Shown in pieces: positions 58,180 through 64,000 of a DNA stretch of 64,000 nucleotides; the stretch's first letter is position 1, and every line of letters begins with the position of its first letter. A program made the translations under genes and the position numbers. The stretch is from Diabrotica undecimpunctata. Its lineage: Eukaryota > Arthropoda > Insecta > Coleoptera > Chrysomelidae. Where the stretch lies: assembly GCF_040954645.1 (NCBI RefSeq), contig NC_092813.1:15850136-15914135 (forward strand), read 5' to 3'. A model generated the notes under the pieces. That model saw only the letters and a program-made list of their open reading frames with translations, did not search any database and was not told where the DNA came from.

Positions 58180-58860
58180 ACAGTTTTTGGAACAGTTAAA
58201 ACTCTTATTAAATGAATTATGCCCAAAGATCTTATGTCTTCAAGGAACTCATTTTAAACAAGTTAATTATAAATCTTCGAAATTATCAATGTTTTCCAAA
58301 AAACAGAGTAGCACAACAGGCCAGTGGCGGAGTAGCTATCTTCGTAAGTACAGACCTAGAAGCTAAGCCAATTACAATAAGTACTAATCTCGAAGCTGTG
58401 GCAGTGAGTATAACATACCAAAAACATATTAATATATGCAACATTTATTTACCACATCCTAACGAGCTAGACCTACAAGTACTAAATAACCTTCTTGATC
58501 AAATTCCACACCCAAAAATCATTTTAGGGGATACGAATTGTCATCATTCTGCATTGGGAAGCTCTAAACCAGACAAATACGGTAATCTAATGAAACATCT
58601 CATTGACTCTTCTGATCTAATATTACTTAATACAGGAGAACCTACCAGATTTAACTCCTATAACGGCTCTTTTTTCGCTACAGATTTATCATTATGTAGT
58701 CAATCCTTATCAACGTTTCTCACGTGGAATACTTTAAAATCGTTATATGGCAGTGACCACTTTCCTATCTGCATATCATTAAATCAAATTCAATCTCCTA
58801 ATTTTCCAATCTATCAATCCTGGAAATAAAAAACTGCAAACTGGTCGTCTTGTCAAGATG
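58180..58860 (+). pseudogene. LINE B endonuclease domain
   Basis: Text KILCLQGTHFKQVNYKSS (first catalytic Glu replaced: LQGTH for LQETH), frameshift near 58310, then ASGGVAIFVSTDLEAKP, INICNIYLPHPNELDL, KIILGDTNCHHSALGS (GDxN), SSDLILLNTGEPTRFN and GSDHFPICISL (SDH). The glycine at the first box and the frameshift make it inactive. Confidence 0.85.
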
Positions 58861-59057
58861 ACATAAAAAAGAAAATTGAAAATTCTCATCCAAGTGATGA
58901 TATAAACTCTAATATTACCTCCTTAAACAATATAATTATAGAAGCAGCTTTAAATAATATAGGTAATCTAATAATTTGTCACCACTCTAATAAATGCTGT
59001 CACCATTGTAGAAGACGCCTGTCTCAATATCCTTATCAATGTATCTACAATTCTTAG

Positions 59058-60080
59058 GGATACTTATCCCTGCGAGCGGGACAAGGCTTACTGGTTCCAC
59101 TAGCCTGGACTGACTGGTTTCGCCCTCGCGGATTTACAAAAGGGTAGGGAGATTTTGGGAGGAAGGGGATTAAGGACTTTTCGGGCTCAGGTCCTGCAAA
59201 GAGTAAGAGGCTATGGGCTTACGTTAGAAGCCGGAGCACTGCATAAGCGAAAATGTGTATCTGTTCTAGTCTCTACCTGTAACGGCCGGGAAGAACAAAA
59301 AATCAAATTTCGAGTTTACAATGTATTAAATAGACTGTATACTAAAAAATATTAGTTATGACCAATACTGTTTCGATCAGGCGTGAAGGGAGACGAGAAG
59401 AGACAAAGCAAGGAATTAAAAGGCGGACAATTCCGTATTATTAGATATACCTTGGGTTAGTATATAGATCTTAGTTACCTTCGCGTATTTAGGCTCTAGC
59501 TAATGAATACGCCTTCAGAGTTGAAGCACGGCGCGCTATCGCGAACTTTCGAATCTCCAGATACCGGCACTTCTACGTCACACTATCCCATCGAGTTAAA
59601 TAGCGCGCTCACTGGCTGCGTATCGTCCGATCTCCCGTACTTCTTGCGTGGGGCGCTCTCGAGTGCCACCTTCCCACTAGTCCTCGCTGACCCGCTTGTT
59701 CGGTTTTTTTATGAGAGCGTATTCTCAATTTTCAGTAGTAGTACCAAGGTCGAGTTATTGTTTTTTTTGCTGACTGAGTCCCCGTGTTATTTTTCAGCGG
59801 AGGTTTCTATGTTTTTTAAACGTGATTTTTTCTTTTAAGCAACCGTGGTGACCTGATATTTGAGACTCGTGTAATACATTTAAACTGGGTCGAGCTTCCA
59901 ATCTTTGTTTAATGTAAAAATATATATATATTAACTATGTTACTTACTAGCTATGAATTTATTTGTTCTTTAATCAATTTGGAATATGTAATAATTACTT
60001 AAACATTTATTACTCTTTTATAGGCTAATTACCCCTTAATTTTTCCTTCTTCATTTCCTTGTTATGTTTACATTACATTA
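59058..60080 (-). repeat. putative 3' LTR of glycoprotein-bearing element
   Basis: On the minus strand a purine tract GCGAAGGGAG (60081-60090) is followed by TGTAATGTAAACATAAC, and a TATA-like CCTATAAAAGAG lies about 60 bases further (60015-60023). GC-rich, palindromic text follows (59500-59700), with AGGGATACTTATCCCT at 59056-59071 near the presumed end. A second LTR is not in the window, so the ends are not proven. Confidence 0.4.
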
Positions 60081-60634
60081 CTCCCTTCGCAAAAAAAGAA
60101 ATGGGCTGAGAGGCCTTTTCCTTTTCCAAACCATAATAATTATTTTACTTACATCTTACATTACTTATATCCTACTATCCTCTTTTATATTAAGTCCCAA
60201 TTATTATGTTATATTATATTGTTTCTTATAGACTCTTGTGCGGTGGTCAGCGAATGTATCGTGCTGCCCCCGTATTGTACCCATGTGTATGACAAGTTGA
60301 GTTACTTTTGTATTAAATTCTTATTGAAATTTACAAGTGAAAACATTCTTGACTTATTACAGTGTTTTGTGACTACATTGTGTCATTTATTCTAAAATTC
60401 TAAATTCTAAAACTGTTCTTTCCGAATGTAACTCGCGTTTCTCGGCAATCGCGGTTTTGCTTATGATCGTTTACTATCGGCGTATCCCTGTGGGGATATT
60501 CCGCACTTTACTCGCGTCGTCTTGGCTTCTAATGTCCGTTTGCCAATTTTCACGTACCGTAAATGTTATCTGTCTCCATTGGGTTGCTCTCGCTGGTTGG
60601 TCGTTTCTGATTGATACTGCTTTACTTTGCCGCG

Positions 60635-62272
60635 TTATACTTCTGATAAATTGGTATCTGGTATGCGTTTGCTGTATCTCTTTTTCCAATGTTCATCTTC
60701 TGATTCTGGTTGCTCATTGCTTGTATTCAGGTTTATATTTTGTTCTTCGTTCTTTGATTTTTGATGTCGGTGTGTTACCCAGTTGGTGAGGTTTGTCCAT
60801 AACCCTGCTATGATTATGTAGCTGCATCCTATTGTTTGGTATATTCTTAACCCATTCAGTATTATTTCACAAGCATATATAATTGTTCTATATATTAAAT
60901 ATATGCCAATTAGGCTACTGGTGATATTTCCTAATGTGGATAACCATCCCCATATTCTATTGAGGGTGGAGTGAGCGATCTCCTTTAGTTCATTTTCGTC
61001 AAATATTTTGGTTAATGTATACCCTTGATTTATTGTCTCTAGGCCTGCTGTTCTTCTGGTGATTATGTTCTCTATTCATGGAAACATTTGTTTGTTCTTC
61101 GTATGGTCACTGGTTTCGGTGTGCATTGCATTATGTAAAGTACTTCTCCTAGTACTCTTCCTGTGTACCCTGGCATGTTCTGCATGAGTTGACTGACAGC
61201 GTTAGGTAGGGATGGGGCCATTAGTAATCTGTTTTTTAAAATTTCTCTCTTTGTTTGAAATCGACGCAGTACTGTGTCTAAGTATAGATTCTCTATTTCT
61301 CTTTGGTAGGCTTGGTCGGTGTAAAGGAATTTGCTATTGATGTAGGTCATTAGGTCTACGTTTTGGGGAAGGAGTGGCATACTAGGATTTATTTTGTTGC
61401 TTACAAGGAAATTTATTAGGATTCGAGGGTGTTCAGTTTGCCATACCTCTGTGTTACATATTATAGCCCTTTTGTGTAGCGTTAGAGCAAATATGTTTTT
61501 ATCTTGTTCTACTATTACCAGCTCTTCTAGGGATTGTTTATTAGTGATCTTTTTACCGTGCCCTTTATAAAGTTGTGACAAATGACTTTCACAACTGTTG
61601 TCTTTGTATTGTTCCCAGGTTATTTCGCCTATTGTAGAGTCGAAGCAATAGCCATTGATGAATGGACATGTTACTCCCTCTCGTAGGTGGATTTCATTGT
61701 CGTCTATGCTTACTGTAGCTTGGTAGTCGGATACTGTTATTTTTACTGTTACTAGTATTACTACGTCTTTCCACGTTCTACAATTTTCTTGATATACAAT
61801 CCCGTAGCATTCGCCGTTTTCTTGAAGGCTGCCATGTGATTGACGCTGTGGTGGTCCCATTTAGTGTTATTTGCCCTATGGTTTTCTTGTAAAGTTGTAT
61901 TGATCGGTAGCGGTGTAGATTTCGGCATTCCTCTGCTCCTATCTTCTCGATGTAATTGTCAAGTCCTCCATCGACTATGAAGGTGTGGCTGTACATCCCA
62001 CAGTGGAACATGAGTCTCTCCACCGTGATGAGGCAGGTCATTACTCTTTGCGTCTCGAATGCGTTCCTTTGTATTATCTGCACTGTGACATTCTCCTTGT
62101 TGTATGACGTCTCTGGTGGTGAACAGGGTTTAACTTCCCTTAAGGATATGGCGGCAATGTTTGATCTGTGGTCGTTGCAGTCATAAGCTATTAGTCCTTC
62201 TGTTTGGTTGCTGGTTACTGCTGCCAGGAATATGATAATTAACAGCGTGATCGGTTTTGGAACGGTACCCAT
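60635..62272 (-). pseudogene. chuvirus-like glycoprotein captured by an LTR element
   Basis: Three consecutive minus-strand frames make up one surface glycoprotein. ATG at 62272 starts a signal peptide (about 25 residues with LLIIIFLAAV); then comes a Cys-rich ectodomain with several N-glycosylation sequons, continued after a frameshift near 61830 by the frame 61072-61860, and after another near 61070 by a frame reaching a TAA at 60635. The last part has a hydrophobic membrane-spanning stretch and a charged tail. This organisation and the Cys pattern resemble glycoproteins of chuviruses, known to be captured by BEL/Pao-type retroelements in arthropods. A splice-acceptor-like TTTGTTACAG ends just before the start. 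Two frameshifts disable it. Confidence 0.65.
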
Positions 62273-62305
62273 GGTTTTCTTTGTGGTTTCTGTAACAAAT
62301 CGCAC

Positions 62306-63416
62306 TGTTATTACTGCCCGAGCAGTTGCACTCCCGTTAGCAAACTTTAGTTAGCCTTAGTACTTTTTACGCGTAAGTCCAACGCACCTTAACCTATACA
62401 TACGTACATAGCTGCTTATTGCAGACAATTGTAGCGATAGCTTTACATAATTCTGACTTATAAACTAACCTACATTGTATTGCATATTAGTATGCCTTAT
62501 GACCATAAACTAATAAAATAAATTGATATTTAAATAGTTATTAAAGGTTATATTAATAATTGGGACTTTGCATTTTTAAACGATTACAATGTACTATATG
62601 ATATTTATGTTATATATACACCCTGTAAAGTTAAGTCTTATATTTTTAATTTTCAACTTGTCATCACTTATTGTTTACAGTATCATATGTGTACTTAATT
62701 CTGCTTTTATCAGAAAACTATATCAAGTATCCTATTTTCAAATGTAATTCTTAAAGTTCAAGATTATTCCTTAAATCTTTCCTAAAATTCCAAAATAATT
62801 CCAAGATAGAGTTTATCTTTATTTCTTTATTAAACAAAATGACCTGTTGTTTGTACTTTACAACTGTTTATCGTAATTATGTTTCAAGGCTAATTAATTA
62901 CATTTTGCTGAGCGGCAAATCTTTGTTGAAGAAATTGCATACTGACCTATAATATGAACTCTTGGTATTTGAACTACATTTTCACTATACTACATTTTTA
63001 ATTATTGACGATTTCTAACTTGACCTCTAATTTTATTTTTTTTATTATTGTTTTCTACGTTGATAGGAATCCAAGTCTGTCAACTAGTTTCCGACATAGC
63101 AGTCATGGATAGCGTATAGAACCGTACTAATCCAGTCTCCTATTCTTTACTAATTAGCAGAGGCTTAGACCCTTATTAACCTTGATTAATTTACTTATTC
63201 TTTTCCTCATTTCTTGCTTATTTTTATGATAAAATAATAATCTTATATTTCTATTTAGTGATTTCTTTTTCCACATTAGTTTTTAACTATTTTTGTTTAA
63301 TTTTCAGCCTGCCCTATTTATATTTTCAAAGAAAATTATTTTCATTAACTGTGTTTGGTCTTTCGTCCCTTGTTGTTAATGGCGAATTTTCTTACCCATT
63401 AACATGTGTACTTCTG
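62306..63416. other. no gene recognised
   Basis: AT-rich and without supported frames; the upstream (pol) part of the glycoprotein-bearing element is not visible here. CACCCTGTAAAGTT at 62620 looks like a fragment of a mariner-type end but has no partner. Confidence 0.5.
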
Positions 63417-63999
63417 TTAGGAAGGGTGACGACCATATTCCAATCCGTCGTTACATTTATACTGGATTGCAAAACCTACCCTTTTTATAGTTATTTGTTT
63501 TCCATATTTTCGGATTATGGGAGCTAACATTTTCCGTGCTAATGTGGTATGTCGGTAGAGAATTGTGTCACAGGCACAATAATTTCTTACGGGGGCTGAA
63601 CAAGGTTTAGAGACACTAAATAATATGTCAGGAGATGATGTGGGGTGTTTGCAAACATTATCGAACGCACATCGGAACATTTATACGTTCCAACAAGGCA
63701 AGTATGATTCTATTCGCTTGATGATGTATGGAAATTGCTGGTAAGATATAGGGAATTTGGGTGTCTCGTCTGAGAATCTGAAACCGACGTCTACTTCGTC
63801 GTACCAAGTGTTTCGGCGTTTTTCTGCCTTCTTCAGACGCCATTCTAGCGCTCTGATTCGGCGTTTTTCCTTCCTTCTTTCCGTGTATATTTTCTGTGGG
63901 TGTTCTGGGGGCGGTCTCCACGCGAGCGTCCTTGTGCTGGGTGCCTTGCCCAATTTGTCTTTTTGAATTCGCAGGTCAAATGCCTGAAAATTCCTCTCT
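63417..63999 (-). pseudogene. unrecognised open frame with one stop
   Basis: On the minus strand a frame enters from the window edge (FQAFDLRIQKDKLGKAPS), runs through a strongly basic helical segment (KIYTERRKEKRRIRALEWRL, KKAEKRRNTWYDEVD), reaches a TAA at 63681-63683 and continues in the same frame to 63417 (MFRCAFDNVCKHPTSSPD, CSAPVRNYCACDTILYRH, KMLAPIIRKYGKQITIKR). About 190 codons with only one stop; five to six cysteines in the second part. I do not recognise the family. It may belong to the element that carries the glycoprotein, as it has the same orientation. Confidence 0.4.
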
Positions 64000-64000
64000 G

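Larger units (their letters stand above)
57479..59057 (+). mobile_element. Jockey/I-group LINE B, 5' part, plus strand
   Basis: Contains an ORF1 (57561-58076) and the endonuclease part of ORF2 (about 58180-58860), then degraded text to 59057 (PSDDINSNITSLNNIIIEAA, SNKCCHHCRRR). No RT. It is head to head with LINE A. Confidence 0.75.

Noticed and set aside
60457..60789. 110-codon hydrophobic plus-strand frame
   Set aside because: Antisense to the membrane-proximal and tail part of the glycoprotein gene; membrane-like text is a by-product.

Overview
The window is AT-rich, repeat-dense nuclear DNA of an animal, almost certainly an insect. This follows from its element content: errantivirus-like and Ty3/Gypsy LTR elements, Jockey-, RTE- and R4/Dong-type LINEs, a Penelope element, and piggyBac, pogo/Tigger, mariner, Harbinger and hAT-like DNA transposons. 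It resembles a large, transposon-bloated genome such as that of a leaf beetle, but the species cannot be read from the sequence. I see no host gene, tRNA, rRNA or CRISPR array. Nearly every long open frame belongs to a transposable element and most are broken.

Layout. 1-1119: pogo-like element with a nested 5'-truncated LINE. 1172-3110: TA tract and a Penelope-like element with a GIY-YIG domain. 3115-3276 and 14593-15163: C-terminal part of a piggyBac transposase split by a large minus-strand Gypsy element (3277-14592, GAGC target duplication, long near-identical LTRs, gag and a long intact pol). The 3' LTR of that Gypsy carries a second, later insertion (4286-5683, TG...CA ends, ATAT duplication), a solo-LTR-like unit holding nine hairpins with compensatory stem changes. 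15763-17098: decayed Tigger element. 17970-19345: remnants of an RNase H-bearing LINE and a mariner. 20600-27600: many TA tracts, a 319-bp tandem repeat, and a mariner-type element with unusually long (about 440 bp) inverted ends. 27690-29310: integrase remnant joined to the 5' part of a LINE. 29965-34985: errantivirus-like provirus (gag, pol and an env fragment). 35696-38784: Harbinger element with both of its genes, the second one interrupted. 40501-42793: second piggyBac element with both TTAA ends. 43580-49737: fragments of RTE and Jockey LINEs. 50190-54705: five R4/Dong copies stacked in TAA repeats. 54712-59057: two LINEs head to head. 59058-62305: 3' end of an LTR element that carries a chuvirus-like glycoprotein gene. 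63417-64000: an unrecognised open frame.

The genes do not form a cellular pathway; the window is a stratigraphy of insertions. Relative order is readable at several places: piggyBac, then Gypsy, then the solo LTR unit; Tigger MITE, then LINE; Harbinger, then a composite LINE insertion; and serial R4 copies. The most unusual signals are the covarying hairpin array, the R4/Dong cascade, the twice-occurring head-to-head LINE junction, the very long mariner inverted repeats and the captured viral-type glycoprotein.
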